From: Hormiphora californensis
Lineage: Eukaryota; Ctenophora; Tentaculata; Cydippida; Pleurobrachiidae
Reading direction: 5' to 3'
NCBI GenBank assembly: GCA_020137815.1
Contig: CM035352.1
Location: forward strand, 1 to 57,500
Length of the DNA: 57,500 nucleotides
Shown here piece after piece: positions 9,913-21,499 of this stretch. The notes under the pieces were generated by a model, which saw only the letters and a list, made by a program, of their open reading frames with translations, did no database searches and was not told where the DNA came from. Every line of letters begins with the position of its first letter. The first letter of the stretch is position 1. The translations under genes and the position numbers were made by a program.

Positions 9913-10598
9913 AGGCTCTCTCTACAACTTTGCATCCCTCTCTCTGCCAACGACGCCGCCATGTCTTCCCGCCGTTTTCTCGCTGTACATGAAGTGAGTT
10001 TTAGTCCGGACAGAAAGTCACATATTTTCCCGCCCTTTCCCTGTCACTGTTGTTCCCCCTGTCTACTGAAAGTGAGTTGTAGTCCGAATTTGTGAGTTTA
10101 GAGGGCGGACAAAAAGTCGAATTTCGACATTTTTAGCGGACAGAAACTCACCTTCGCCCCCACAACTCGAACAGGTGAGTTAGTGTCCGCCCGGACTCTA
10201 ACTCACCGTAAATAGTACTAAACAGTGGGGCGGACAGAAAGTCACCTGATCCGGACTATAACTCACCTAAATTCGACATTTTCAAAAGTGAGTTATAGTC
10301 CGAAATTTTCGAGTTCGAGTTCGAGTTATCGTCCGTTCGAGTTTCTGTCCGGTACCCGGTTGGTTTAGGATTTTAGACATACAGTCCGGGTTGGGGGATT
10401 TGGCGCCAAAATGTACTAGAGGACTCTATATCTAAAAAGTCTACACAGTGCGGACTCTATATCTAAAAAGTCTACACTGGGCGGACTCTTTATCTAAATT
10501 TTTTTCAAAGTCTAACTGTAGATAAAGAGTCCGCTTTTAGAGATAGATTCTGCCTTGAATTTAGATAAAGAGTCCGTTAGCACTAGAGTCCGCCCACC

Positions 10599-11587
<989 letters not shown>

Positions 11588-12167
11588 GGTGGGCGGACTC
11601 TAGTGCTACACTCTAAGTCTACAGTGGACTCTATATCTAAATTTAGATTTAGATAAAGAGTCCAAATAAGTCTAAACTCTAGGAGGACTCTATCTCTAAA
11701 AAGTCTAAACAGGGCGGACTCTTTATCTAAAAAGTCTACAAAGAGCGGACTCTATATCTACATAAATCTAAATTAGACATAGAGTCCGCCATTCTCAGCG
11801 AACTCGAGATTTCGGCCGTTAGGCCGGAAACGAGAGTTTGCTGTACCTCTATACTAATTGAGAAGTGTTAGGGCCATTATTTGGGTTCGAGGTTAGGGTT
11901 AGGGTTATGGTTAGGGTTAGGTTTTGGGTTGGTTTAGGAATTTAGACATAGAGTCCGGGTTGGGGGATTTGGCGCCAAAACGTACCAGGGGACTCTATGT
12001 CTAAAAAGTCTACACAGGGCGGACTCTATATCTAAAAAGTCTAAACTGGGCGGACTCTTTATCTAAACTTTTTTCAAAGTCTAACTGTAGATAAAGAGTC
12101 CGGTTTTAGATATAGAGTCCGCCTTGAGTTTAGATAAAGAGTCCGTTAGCACTAGAGTCCGCCCACC
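11588..12167 (+). mobile_element. MULE-like MITE copy B (intact, 580 bp)
   Basis: It is complete with the terminal inverted repeat GGTGGGCGGACTCTAGTGCTA and a perfect 9-bp duplication ATCTTATTC (11579-11587 and 12168-12176). This copy defines the family ends and the empty site for the insertion in copy A. It includes a telomere-like TTAGGG-rich stretch (about 11890-11925) and many GGACTCTATATCTAAA-type subterminal repeats. No protein is encoded. Confidence 0.9.
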
Positions 12168-12272
12168 ATCTTATTCTGCCCCCGTTGGATCCAACATGGC
12201 TAGTGAGGGCGCCGAACCCGTCCGCTTTCAGTCCCTGACCTTTTATAGGTGGTTCTGTAACCAGGGCAATAT

Positions 12273-13315
12273 GGGTACCGGACAGAAACTCGAACGGACG
12301 ATAACTCGAACTCGAACTCGAAAATTTCGGACTATAACTCACTTTTGAAAATGTCGAATTTAGGTGAGTTATAGTCCGGATCAGGTGACTTTCTGTCCGC
12401 CCCACTGTTTAGCACTATTTACGGTGAGTTAGAGTCCGGGCGGACACTAACTCACCTGTTCGAGTTGTGGGGGACAAGGTGAGTTTCTGTCCGCTAAAAA
12501 TGTCGAAATTCGACTTTTTGTCCGCCCTCTAAACTCACAAATTCGGACTACAACTCACTTTTAATAGACAGGGGGAACAAGAGTGACAGGGAAAGGGCGG
12601 GAAAATATGTGAGTTTTGTCCGCTTAAATAGCGAATTTCGATTTTCTGTCCGGACTAGAACTCACTTCATGTACAGAGAGAAAAAGGCGGGAAGACATGG
12701 CGGCGTCGTTGGCAGAGAGAGGGATGCAAAGTTGTAGAGAGAGCCTGACACAGAGAGAGAGGGGAGAAAGGGCGGGCTAGTTCAGTTCTCGTTGTTCACT
12801 CATACATTGGTTGAGCTCGCTTTCTTTGCGTCAAAGCCCCCCGGGTTTAATTCCCATCAGGGGACCGGTCTTTATCCAAGGGTCTCTTTCATAAAGCAGT
12901 GGCTATATTCCTCCCAATCTTTTCCCAACCCAGCCTAGCTGCATGCTGCAGTGCTCTCCACTCGGACCCCCCACCCTTCACTGAAATTTTCACAAAAAAG
13001 AAAAAGATCAGAGGGGGAAGAAGATGGAGAGACAAAGAGAGTGTTTTCACTGCATGGTTTTTTTTCCCCCCCAATCTGTTTTCCCCACCTGCTATAGTAC
13101 CCACCTATCCTCGACAATCTGTCACAGCGAGACCTACTGATTGTGGATCCTTCCTCCTTATCGACACCATACCCACTATGCTACTACGACTCAAGACTTC
13201 TCTCTACTGAGTCCAGTCCGATCCTACAATATGACTCCATCAGCTGTGACTCCTCATCATCTTCTCTGTTAACAGATTTTGGATTTTCTAGCTTCTGAAG
13301 AGCAGCACGGAGAGA

Positions 13316-13405
<90 letters not shown>

Positions 13406-13872
13406 GGGAGGTAGATGAAGGGAGATATAGAAAGGGATGGGAGATGGGTTTTACAATTGTATTTATGTCAACCATACAACTTGTTTCTCTTGTAATAATG
13501 ATAGCTAGCACAAAAAACTCAAAAATTCTGTTTCAAACAGAATTTTTGAGTGTTTGGAAACCTATTTCATCGGCCGGACAGAAACTCACCTGTCATGGAA
13601 AATGAAAATGTCACCAGAATTTTCGACATTTTCGTAGTTTTAGCAAGTGAGTTTCTGTCCGCCAACTCGAAACAAAATTCGAGTTAGTGTCCGCATAACT
13701 CACCTAGGTGAGTTTAAATTTCGAGATTTTGTCCTAGCTATCGACTTTTTGTCCTAGCAAAAAGTCGAAAATAATGCGGACAGAAAGTCACCAGAAAAAA
13801 AATGTCGACGCCAATTTTCGGACAATAACTCACTTTCGAGTTACTGTCCAGGTGAGTTACAGTCCTAAAGCC
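12273..13872 (-). mobile_element. Non-autonomous element with 8-bp TSD, copy 2
   Basis: An inverted copy of the element at 7898. It starts GGGTACCGGACAGAAACTCG and ends GAGTTACAGTCCTAAAGCC, flanked by GGCAATAT on both sides (12265-12272 and 13873-13880). At about 1.6 kb it lacks the nested foldback. The GTGAGTT/GTCCG subterminal arrays are conserved at both ends. Short frames inside are not gene-like. Confidence 0.87.
13318..13402 (+). repeat. (GA)n microsatellite
   Basis: A pure GA run inside copy 2 of the 8-bp-TSD element, the reverse complement of the TC array in copy 1. Confidence 0.95.
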
Positions 13873-13880
13873 GGCAATAT

Positions 13881-14402
13881 CGGCTTCATTGTGTTCTAAT
13901 CTGATCCTAATCTCAGTTGCAGCTACAGTGGTCTTTCTACAGTTGTGCTGGATGAACTTCATATTGGAGATAGGATGGTAATTGGTACTGGTAGGTGAAA
14001 CGATGTTGAGTGAGGTGATGAGAAAGTTGAGGTATTAAAATAATAGTGGTTTGTGAGATTACTGTGAGAACACCCTGTATTAATAAATAGTAAAATCTGA
14101 GGCTCGCACAGTTGGAGGGGAATGATGTTACTGAAACACAAGGATTTGATCTATAAGAGATATCAACTTCAGTTGGCTCTTAAGTGGGTATTTTTTAAGA
14201 GGGGCCCTTTGTTTCTCAGATCATTGGGTGCATGGTGACAAAGTATTGAAAATTGATCCGGCCAAGAGTGAGAGATGACGGTGTTTATGGTAAATATGGG
14301 GAGTTGAATAAGCTGGATGTGGGAGACTAAACAACAACAAAAACGGGGCATGTGTATATGTGACCTAATCGTTGAAATGGGTGAGGTTAGGAGTCTGCAA
14401 AG
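13881..14402. other. Intergenic, nothing recognised
   Basis: AT-rich, with no convincing coding frame. The phrase ACACAAGGATTTG with CTATA nearby recurs at about 54606 and, more loosely, at 20746, so this is probably old repeat DNA. Confidence 0.4.
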
Positions 14403-14468
14403 GGCGGACTCTTTATCCAAACTTTTTTCAAAGTGTAAGTGTAGATAAAGAGTCCACTTTTAGATATA

Positions 14469-16270
14469 CAGGGTGTCCCACTGTCTTTGCATCACCTGCG
14501 ATTTTGGGTCATGACCGGGCTCCATTAAACGAACCAAAACTGATCGAAAAATTGGTCAAAATGGTTCTAACAAAAAACAGTGTTCTAGAGAATTGTCTGG
14601 CGAACATTTTGGTTGCAAGATTGACTTTCCAAGTCTTACCAATCGTCAGATATATCGTCGTAAAGTCAAAATTACGTGTTCATGAAATCCGACCGGGGTT
14701 CACGTTTTGAAAAATTCACAAGTGCAAAATTGTTCGGATCACATTGAATTCCTCATAAGAGTTGTAGGAAATTGTCTGGCGGTCATTTTGGTACCCGGGT
14801 TTTTATCCTAGCTCAATGTTTAGAATGTCTTGTGAATGTCAGAACTGGAATTTTCCCAAAAGTGGTCTCAGGTATCGCATTGCATTTTGCCCTGTTATGA
14901 AGCTCATAGCTGCTTGAATAACATCTTAGTGTATGATAGGGTTGAGATAGACCACTTGCGTATCCTACACATTAACAGGGGCCTTGCCAAATCGTCATAA
15001 CAACCCTGTCAAGTGTCTAGATGAAATTGAGACGATATGTGCTGATTATCATGGGATTACACACGACACCGAGCCACCTAATTAGGGGTTGTGAGCCGAT
15101 ACCAACTAAGACTCAGCATAGAAAAATCTTCATGTTCCTACAGTCATAACGCAACTTAAACGTAGAGCTATGGAAAAAACCATGGTATCAAGATGAACCT
15201 TAGAAGATTCCAATGAAGCTCTTGTAAATTTCAAATCATTTTACCCATTTGTTGAGGACACGTGATCCCCTCAAAAATGCTGGTTGAATTTCGTCTTTAG
15301 GCTATAAGCATACTGATCGTGATGATCATAATCAGTTAAAAAGATGAAGTGTGCTCATGGTTTTGATCATCATCATCTGCAAAAAACTACAGTGTGCGGA
15401 ACATTATGATCATCACGTAAGAGCTGGCCCTGGAGCCGTCTCTTAAGTTGGATGATGATCATCAACACCTAGTGTGCGCAGGTTTTGATCTTATTCTTGT
15501 GGAGGGCTGCACTGTAGTCATGTGATATGTACCACGTGGTACGACTTCGCGCGCGCGAGAGGCTGTTGTACAGGTCACGTGATATGCAACAGCCTCTCAG
15601 AGCGCGCGACTAGGCAAGGGGGAGCTCCCGGGAGATAGCATCATCATGCTGAGCACACTGGTCATGATGATCATGATCTAAAGGCAAGTTCCAGCAAGTT
15701 GAGCATGGTTTATGATGATCAAACGTGAGCACACTATGGTTCATGATGATCAAACGTGAACACACTATGGTTTGAGAACATCATGATGCATCAAGCCTCC
15801 ATCATGATGATAACCATCAGTGTGTGCGCTCCTTTGATGGTGACCATCAAAACGTCCGCACACTGACCTGATTATGATCATCACGATCAGTATGCTTATA
15901 GCCTAAGACAGTCATAAGACACTCTAAAAATTGAGTTAGGACAAAAACCCGGGTACCAAAATGACCGCAAGACAATTTCCTACAACTCTTATGAGGGATG
16001 CAATGTGATCCGAGCAACTTTGCACTTGTGAATTTTTCAAAACGTGAACCCCGGTCGGATTTCGTTAACACGTAATTTTGACTTTACGACGATATATCTG
16101 ACGATTGGTAAGACTTGGAAAGTCAATCTTGCAACCAACATGTTCGCCAGACAATTCTCTAGAACACTGGTTTTTGTTAGAACCATTTTGACCAATTTTT
16201 CGATCAGTTTTGGTTAGTTTAATGGAGCCCGGTCATGACCCAAAATCGCAGGTGATGCAAAGACACCCTG
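14469..16270. mobile_element. Mariner-like long-inverted-repeat (foldback) element
   Basis: The ends are CAGGGTGTCCCACTG and its near complement CAGGGTGTC, flanked by TA duplications (14467-14468 and 16271-16272), as in Tc1/mariner elements. Arms of about 350 bp (14469-14822 and 15918-16270) are near-perfect inverted repeats. There is no transposase ORF, so it is non-autonomous. A further inverted-repeat unit sits in its centre. Confidence 0.85.
15298..15905. mobile_element. Nested inverted-repeat unit rich in GATGATCAT
   Basis: Terminal inverted repeats of about 37 bp (TAGGCTATAAGCATACTGAT at each end) enclose about 600 bp. The motif TGATGATCAT/ATGATCATCAT recurs many times in both orientations. 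No clear target duplication was seen (left flank TTA, right flank TAA). It is probably a separate MITE inside the mariner-like element, and it is non-coding. Confidence 0.6.
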
Positions 16271-16366
16271 TAGAGCCCGCCTTGGGTTTAGATAAAGAGT
16301 CCTTTAGCACTAGAGTCCGCCCACCTGTCGCGTCGGAGTAGAATCACATCCGCAGTACCAATTGTA

Positions 16367-16460
16367 CAGTCGGACCCCGATTTAGTGGCATCCTCGGGGA
16401 AGAAAATCCTGCCACTAAATCGGGATGCCACTAAATCGGGGTAAATCATATTTGGCGCAT
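16367..16460 (+). mobile_element. Solo end of a pogo/Tigger-like MITE
   Basis: It begins CAGTCGGACCCCGATTTAGT after a TA and carries two internal copies of CACTAAATCGGG. It is related to the complete elements at 35204 and 55058, but with GTGGCA in place of ACGGCA. No right end was found nearby, so the copy is truncated. Confidence 0.65.
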
Positions 16461-16494
16461 AAAAACTTATTATAGTTCTTGTGTTTATTGGACA

Positions 16495-16562
16495 AGTTAG
16501 ACTCGCTGGATATTATTGGATGAAACCAGATATTTCGGTGTTTAACACCATCATCAGTAGTA
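16495..16562 (-). ncRNA. Hammerhead-ribozyme-like motif in Penelope pLTR
   Basis: On the minus strand the core CTGATGA (16557-16551) is followed by a stem-loop GGTG-TTTAA-CACC region (16549-16537) and GAAA (16536-16533), the arrangement of hammerhead cores. It lies 3' of the Penelope GIY-YIG stop codon, where such ribozymes are known in Penelope-like elements. Stem III can form from AUAU repeats; pairing of stem I is only partial by eye. Activity is not shown. Confidence 0.5.
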
Positions 16563-16619
16563 GCTAAAAATAGAACATATTAGGAATAGGAATCAAAATC
16601 GAAATTCATATCAAAACAA

Positions 16620-16657
16620 TCACGTACTCTCTATCTCTCTCACTCTCACTCTCTATA

Positions 16658-16733
<76 letters not shown>

Positions 16734-16867
16734 ACTCTCTCTACTCAACTCACAAACTCTATCTCTCACTCTCTCCCCCTCTCTCTCACTCATTCTCACA
16801 TCAGATCAGATATACATAAATTCAGATTGTACTATACACAGAGCTATGACGAGTAGTCTAGGACTTA
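16620..16867 (-). repeat. (TC)n-rich 3' region of the Penelope fragment
   Basis: A nearly pure TC array (16661-16729) with degenerate CTCTCACTC flanks follows the Penelope stop codon on the minus strand. The other Penelope fragment (42010-42238) is also followed by a long GA array, so the association may be a property of the family. Confidence 0.7.
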
Positions 16868-17150
16868 TCAACTATTACTGACTAGGAAGCCTAAAGCACT
16901 CTCACACTCTTTCTTGTTGTTCAGAGTAGGTTTCAATTGTTGTATGAAATCAGCTTCACTAATTTTTCTCTGTATCGTTCTCGAAAGATTCGATTTCAGT
17001 ATTTCCAAACTTAAAATAGGGGTACTACCCTCGTGTGTCTCTTTATAGTGTGTCGCAAATGCGTTGTTCTGGTATGATGTTGATGTGGGGTTGATCGCCG
17101 CCCGCCGATGTTCTAGCATCCGGTCATGTATTGGGCGTGCGGTCTCACCC
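16868..17150 (-). pseudogene. Penelope-like element: GIY-YIG endonuclease C-terminus (truncated)
   Basis: This is about 95 codons of the C-terminal GIY-YIG nuclease of a Penelope-like retroelement. Visible parts are VGETARPIHDRMLEHRRA, the H-x-x-E region around THYKETHEG, the block ISEADFIQQLKPTLNNKKE, and a stop at 16868. The catalytic GIY/YIG start and the whole RT domain are absent because the sequence breaks upstream at a GGTATAC hairpin. The pLTR-like tail follows 3'. The fragment is not functional by itself. Confidence 0.7.
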
Positions 17151-17165
17151 ACATGGGGGGATCCC

Positions 17166-17251
17166 ATGGTATACTTTGGTATACTTTGGTATATGGAAAA
17201 TCCCAAAAAAATATGTGGAAAGTACCAAAGTATACCAAAGTATACCATATC
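17166..17251. repeat. GGTATAC hairpin element, copy 1
   Basis: ATGGTATACTTTGGTATAC repeats at the left face their complements at the right around a short loop (arms about 35 bp). The left side is preceded by GGGGGGATCCC. A second copy at 19593 has the mirror arrangement with GGGATCCCCCC on its right. Small foldback MITE; non-coding. Confidence 0.75.
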
Positions 17252-17385
17252 TTTTTAATAACTTTAAAGTACTTTAAAGTGTTAATTTACAACAGTTTAT
17301 AACATTTTATATAAACTTTCTTGACTCATAAAATTGGACAATGGTGCTAAATAGGCTAAATTCATAGAATCGAGGGAAAATATTA

Positions 17386-18162
17386 GGGTAAACCGGGGCA
17401 ATTCGAACAACTGGGGCAATTCGAACATAGTACTGCCCGTCTCTCACCTAGTTAAGCTATCATAATGACGTCATCCTATCTCCAGAAGAAAACTGCTCGT
17501 TCGAGCCTGCCCGTTACCACTAAATAGGCTCTAGATCCGGTTTAAGTTGGTCAATTTCCGATTTGAAAAAACCAGCTGAAAGCTAATAATATCAGCTTTC
17601 AGATGGTATAAAAATTATTTAAATATTCGCATGTTTTCATTCCAAATTCTGGTAAATTAAGATTACCGGGGCAATTCGAACAACCGGGGCAATTCGAACA
17701 TGGGCAATTTGGTTAACACACCGGGGCAATTTGGTTAACTCCCGGGCCAATGATGTACAGTTCTTTGCACCACGTGATCACGCGTGATACCGGGGCAATT
17801 CGAGCAAGAACGACCAGCGTGTAGATTGCGTGTAGATTACATTGTTCGAATTGCCCCCACCTCTAACAACACCAGGCGGGAATCTTCTTCTGGTGTTGTG
17901 AGGACGTTCACGTGACTCCCACGTGACGAAATAAAGCACTCCTATTGGTGATGCTCGAATTGCCCCGGTACCAATTTTTCCGACCAAAATTTTTCAATTA
18001 GTTATTTAGTTAAGTAAATGATGGTCCCTATAGTTGAAATTTATCTTATTTGAAAGATAAAATAATGAACTTTAATCCTATATAATTTTTTTCATTGTAT
18101 CTTTTTTTAAATGGGAGTGAGAACCGATTAAGTAAAGTTAACCATTTTGCCCCGGTTTACCC
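17386..18162. mobile_element. TA-flanked MITE with GGGTAAACCGGGGCAA ends, copy 1
   Basis: The ends are GGGTAAACCGGGGCAATTCG and CATTTTGCCCCGGTTTACCC, flanked by TA (17384-17385 and 18163-18164), as for Tc1/mariner relatives. CCGGGGCAATTCGA repeats occur several times internally in both orientations. It is nearly identical to the inverted copy at 47790-48568. A 69-codon open frame is the same in both copies but has no recognised domain, so I do not call it a gene. Confidence 0.85.
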
Positions 18163-18289
18163 TACCTATAAAATGGTGAGTCAGAAAACTGGGGTTTGAC
18201 AAATTGAGACCCATTTGAGTATGATAAAAAAACTTTAAAAAGTCAAGAAAATGTTCAAATAGTATTTGGTAAAGTCTCCAAAAATTTTT

Positions 18290-18370
18290 CAAAAATTGCC
18301 TTCACCGGGAATCGAACCCTGAGTGGCAAGCCTTGAGCACTAGCCGGATGATGTAACAAAAACGTAAAAA
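18290..18370 (-). other. Possible pol III B-box / tRNA-derived remnant
   Basis: Read on the minus strand, GGGTTCGATTCCC matches a tRNA T-arm/B box and is preceded by GGCTAGTGCTCAAGGCTTGC, which resembles part of a D/anticodon region. The stems do not fold into a good cloverleaf by eye. It is probably a decayed tRNA-like SINE rather than a tRNA gene. Confidence 0.25.
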
Positions 18371-18388
18371 TCGGTTTAATAAGCGTTA

Positions 18389-19500
18389 CACCGCGCGGCC
18401 CAAAAAAAACTAAGGGTACGTTGGCCTTCTTTTCTCACAGAAGTTTAATTTCGATCACTCTGATATTTTGTCACAACATTTGTATGGTTACTCATTCGAG
18501 GAATCCGGAGTTTCAAAACATAAAAGTTTGAAGTTCATGAATGAACCCAATTTCTCGTTTTTCGGGTTTTTCCAAGTTTTCTCATGGTTAAATTCGATTT
18601 TATTCTTAAAAATAGCAACCATGCATTAGAGTAAACAATAATAAATGGCAATCCGAGTTTTTATTAAAAATGAATCAAGTTTAGTTGGTGAAATAAATGA
18701 TTAAAAATGGTCATTTTTACCAAACATCGATTTTAACCGATTTTGACAAGAAATTGGTAAATTCAGGCGCTAAAAATTCGTACGGCCATTACACTTGATC
18801 GATTTTGATGTTAGCTAGAATTTCGGCTCTCTATCTAAAAATTCATTTTTACGACTGGAATGAATCCTAAATGAACTTGAAAACAAAAAAGGTATTCCAA
18901 ACCGGAATTTCACAGTCGCCTTCGGGTAACGATTTCCTTTCAAACGCGACTAATTTTAGCTCAATTGGACCACCACAAGAGACACAGTGGCCACTTTTCC
19001 GACACTAGGTCTGGCCAAGTGACCCCTAATGGACCGCTAGCGTCATTACTAAGTGCCAATAAGCAGGTTTAACGGTCGCGTATCACGTATCACATCTGCT
19101 AATTAGGACGGTATACCGATACAGCGTCCGTTAGAATGTAAGTTCTCTTGCTAACACGTCATAATTTGATGGGGATCACATGACCCAACCTAGGCTAGGT
19201 AAACTGGTCACTGTGATTCTTGGGGTGATCCAATTAAGCTCAAACTGGTCGCGTTCGAAAGAAAATCGGTAGCCAAACAAATTTGTAAAACTTTGATACC
19301 AAAATATGGTCCCGTTTTGGCGTTCATTAAATGTTCATTCGGGCGAAAAAAATGAATTTTCATCCAGAGGGCTGAAACTCCGGATTCCTCGAATGAGTAA
19401 CCATACAAATATTGTGACAAAATATCAGAGTGATTGAAATTAAATTTCTAGGAGAAAAGAAGGCCAACGTACCCTTAGTTTTTTTTTGGGCTGCGCGGTA
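18389..19500. mobile_element. Foldback element with TTA duplication (PIF/Harbinger-like)
   Basis: Inverted arms of about 110-125 bp (18389-18513 and 19373-19500), with ends CACCGCGCGGCCC and GGGCTGCGCGGTA, enclose about 860 bp of AT-rich non-coding DNA. TTA lies on both sides (18386-18388 and 19501-19503), as expected for PIF/Harbinger insertion. No transposase frame. Confidence 0.7.
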
Positions 19501-19592
19501 TTACCAACTTATAAAGAAATAAGGATGTAGTTTTACAAATTTAGTCATTTATGTTAACTTATCGCTTAAATTTTACCTTTTTTAAAATTTTT

Positions 19593-19703
19593 ATGGTATA
19601 CTTTGGTATACCTTGGTATACTTTGGTATACTTTGGTATACTTTGGTATATGGAAAATCGCTGAAAAAGTTGTGGAAAGTGCCAAAGTATACCAAAGTAT
19701 ACC
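19593..19703. repeat. GGTATAC hairpin element, copy 2
   Basis: Five tandem TATACTTTGG-type units face TACCAAAGTATACC units across a short loop. It ends in ATGGGATCCCCCC. Same family as 17166-17251, in the opposite orientation. Confidence 0.75.
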
Positions 19704-19729
19704 ATGGGATCCCCCCCGATTGGGAAGGC

Positions 19730-19962
19730 CAGGAAAGGACCATGAAGGACAGAGAAATACAGGGAAGGACAGTACAGAACAGTAAAAGACAGGGAAAGAC
19801 AGCGAAGGATAGGGAATGACAGGGAAGGATAGAGAAGGACAGGGAAGGATAGCGATGGATAGGGAAGAACAGGGAAGAACAGGGAAAGACAGTGAAGAAC
19901 AGGGAAGTACAGGGAAGGACAGGGAAGGACAGGAAAGGATTGGGAAGGACAGGGAAGGACCC
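19730..19962 (+). repeat. Decamer satellite (GGACAGGGAA)n, first block
   Basis: Tandem 10-bp units, mostly AGGACAGGGA with 1-2 changes. All three frames stay open and give repetitive Gly/Lys/Asp/Arg/Glu-rich (or Ser/Pro-rich on the other strand) peptides that are not genes. Base quality looks good here, unlike the later blocks. Confidence 0.9.
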
Positions 19963-20039
19963 CCGTTCGAAAATTCAAAATTTGCCAACCAATTGGAAAG
20001 AAATGTCTCCCAGGATGCTGATTTTTTTAACGAGAATGC

Positions 20040-20695
20040 TGATTTTTACAATTCAAAAATTTCATCTACATATTATGTGCTGAAAATTCTGCTGAAAATA
20101 TAGGTGGTGCAGTGAATGTGAAAGACTGAAGAGTGAGAGAGAGAGATATCTGGGGATATTATGTGCTGGTTGTGTGTGACAGAGAGACAGAATATGCTGG
20201 GGAATGTTCCAGTTTTGCGTAATGCACCGACAACAGTTTTCAGCACGATTTTCAGCAGATTGGTTGAAATGGATAATGTTTTAATTATGCACTGAACTGC
20301 TGTAGACATCACCCACTCACTTCATACACACACAAACACCCACACAACTTGTGTGGGTGAGCACTGCTGATTTTTACAATTCAAAAATTTCATCTACATA
20401 TTATGTGCTGAAAATTCTGCTGAAAATATAGGTGGTGCAGTGAATGTGAAAGACTGAAGAGTGAGAGAGAGAGATATCTGGGGATATTATGTGCTGGTTG
20501 TGTGTGACAGAGAGACAGAATATGCTGGGGAATGTTCCAGTTTTGCGTAATGCACCGACAACAGTTTTCAGCACGATTTTCAGCAGATTGGTTGAAATGG
20601 ATAATGTTTTAATTATGCACTGAACTGCTGTAGACATCACCCACTCACTTCATACACACACAAACACCCACACAACTTGTGTGAGTGAGCACTGC
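20040..20695 (+). repeat. Tandem duplication of a 328-bp unit (two copies)
   Basis: 20040-20367 and 20368-20695 are nearly identical, beginning GCTGATTTTTACAATTC. Each includes a GA-rich stretch and CA-rich tail (ACACACACAAACACC). The identical 79-codon frames on the minus strand follow from the duplication and show no protein features. It interrupts the decamer satellite. Confidence 0.9.
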
Positions 20696-20985
20696 TGATA
20701 ATAAGAGCCCTGTCTATACGCCTAATCTGTTCAGATAGCAATAAAACACAAGGATTGTTGCTATCCGAGATTCCTGATATAAAGATACGCCAATTCGAAT
20801 AGTACTGTGGGTATGTGCCTAGATTAATCGAACCCAGTGGATTCCCTTGGTAACTCCCATGTTAAACAAGGAAATGAAACTGGGGGGTTGGAGTTACCTC
20901 ATATATCAGTACGGCAAATAATATCTTTGTATCAGAATTCTCAGAATTAAAATTGGGGGTATAAGGGATTGATTTACGTTTATAT
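20696..20985. other. Intergenic, nothing recognised
   Basis: No coding frame or repeat family recognised apart from an AATAAAACACAAGGATTG phrase resembling stretches at 14131 and 54606. Confidence 0.4.
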
Positions 20986-21440
20986 TTAAATTTGGTTTAA
21001 AATGGTCCCGTTTTCAACACGATTTTTTAGCAGATTGGGTTTAACCGGTCGGCGAAAAAGAGAGAGGAGAGAGCCAAATTTAATTGGGAATGGGAATGGG
21101 ATGAATCTCTCAATCTCCCCCTTTTCCCCCCCCCTAAAACTGTTTTTTCGGGCACTACCACAAATGGCGGGCCCAAACCCAAAAACATATTTTCCATCTC
21201 CCTCCCCTCTCCCCCCCCCCCCTCTCCCTCTCTCCCCTCCTCTCTCCCCTCTCCTCATCTCTCTCTCTTTTCTCTTTTCTCTCTCCCCCTCTCTCTCCCT
21301 CTCCCCCATTCCCCTCTTGGGGAATTTTTTCCCCCCCAAAATTTTTTTAAAAATTTTTCTCTCTTTTTTTTTTTAAATTTTTCGCCATTTGGGGTAAAAA
21401 AAGAAAAGGGAAAAAGGGGCTAAAATGCTGAAAAATTTTC
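20986..21440. other. Low-complexity stretch of doubtful base quality
   Basis: It contains expanded homopolymers (C10, T11, long G/C/A runs). Around 21010-21045 it reads like a distorted copy of 20232-20265 (TTTTCAGCACGATTTTCAGC). TC-rich blocks follow. This looks like poor consensus rather than biology; frames here should not be trusted. Confidence 0.55.
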
Positions 21441-21499
21441 TTATTTTGATCAGGATGCTTTCCAGTTTAAAACTATAGTAGACCAAAAATTCGATTTTG

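Larger units (their letters stand above)
7898..10357 (+). mobile_element. Non-autonomous element with 8-bp TSD, copy 1
   Basis: It begins GGCTTTAGGACTGTAACTC and ends GAGTTTCTGTCCGGTACCC, flanked by the 8-bp duplication GGTTGGTT (7890-7897 and 10358-10365). The intact MITE copy at 11588 shows the empty site. The ends are imperfect inverted repeats. About 330 bp at each end carry many copies of AACTCAC/GTGAGTT and GTCCG/CGGAC in both orientations, probable transposase sites. The interior has (TC)n arrays and a nested foldback. The superfamily is uncertain (hAT, P or Merlin by TSD length). Confidence 0.82.
7551..10598 (+). mobile_element. MULE-like MITE copy A, split by a nested element
   Basis: The ends are GGTGTGCGGACTCTAGTGC and TAGCACTAGAGTCCGCCCACC. 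They are flanked by 9-bp near-duplicates TCAAGATTT (7542-7550) and TCAACATTT (10599-10607). Only 7551-7897 and 10358-10598 belong to this MITE; the middle is a separate insertion with its own duplication. The sequence is packed with GGACTCT and ATCTAAA repeats and contains a TTAGGG-like tract at about 7855-7887. A 9-bp duplication fits Mutator-like elements. It is non-coding. Confidence 0.8.
14403..16325 (+). mobile_element. MULE-like MITE copy C, 5'-truncated and interrupted
   Basis: Only the right part of the MITE is present (GGGCGGACTCTTTATC to GAGTCCGCCCACC at 16325). It is interrupted at a TA in GATATAGAG by the mariner-like element 14469-16270. Relative to copy B, the host sequence resumes exactly after the second TA. 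Confidence 0.8.

Noticed and set aside
15300-15905. Possible CRISPR-like regular repeat (GATGATCAT)
   Set aside because: Irregular spacing, both orientations, inside a eukaryotic TE.
17778-17987. 69-codon frame identical in two MITE copies
   Set aside because: Identity reflects the recent age of the MITE; no domain, no promoter, and CCGGGGCAATTCGA repeats run through it.
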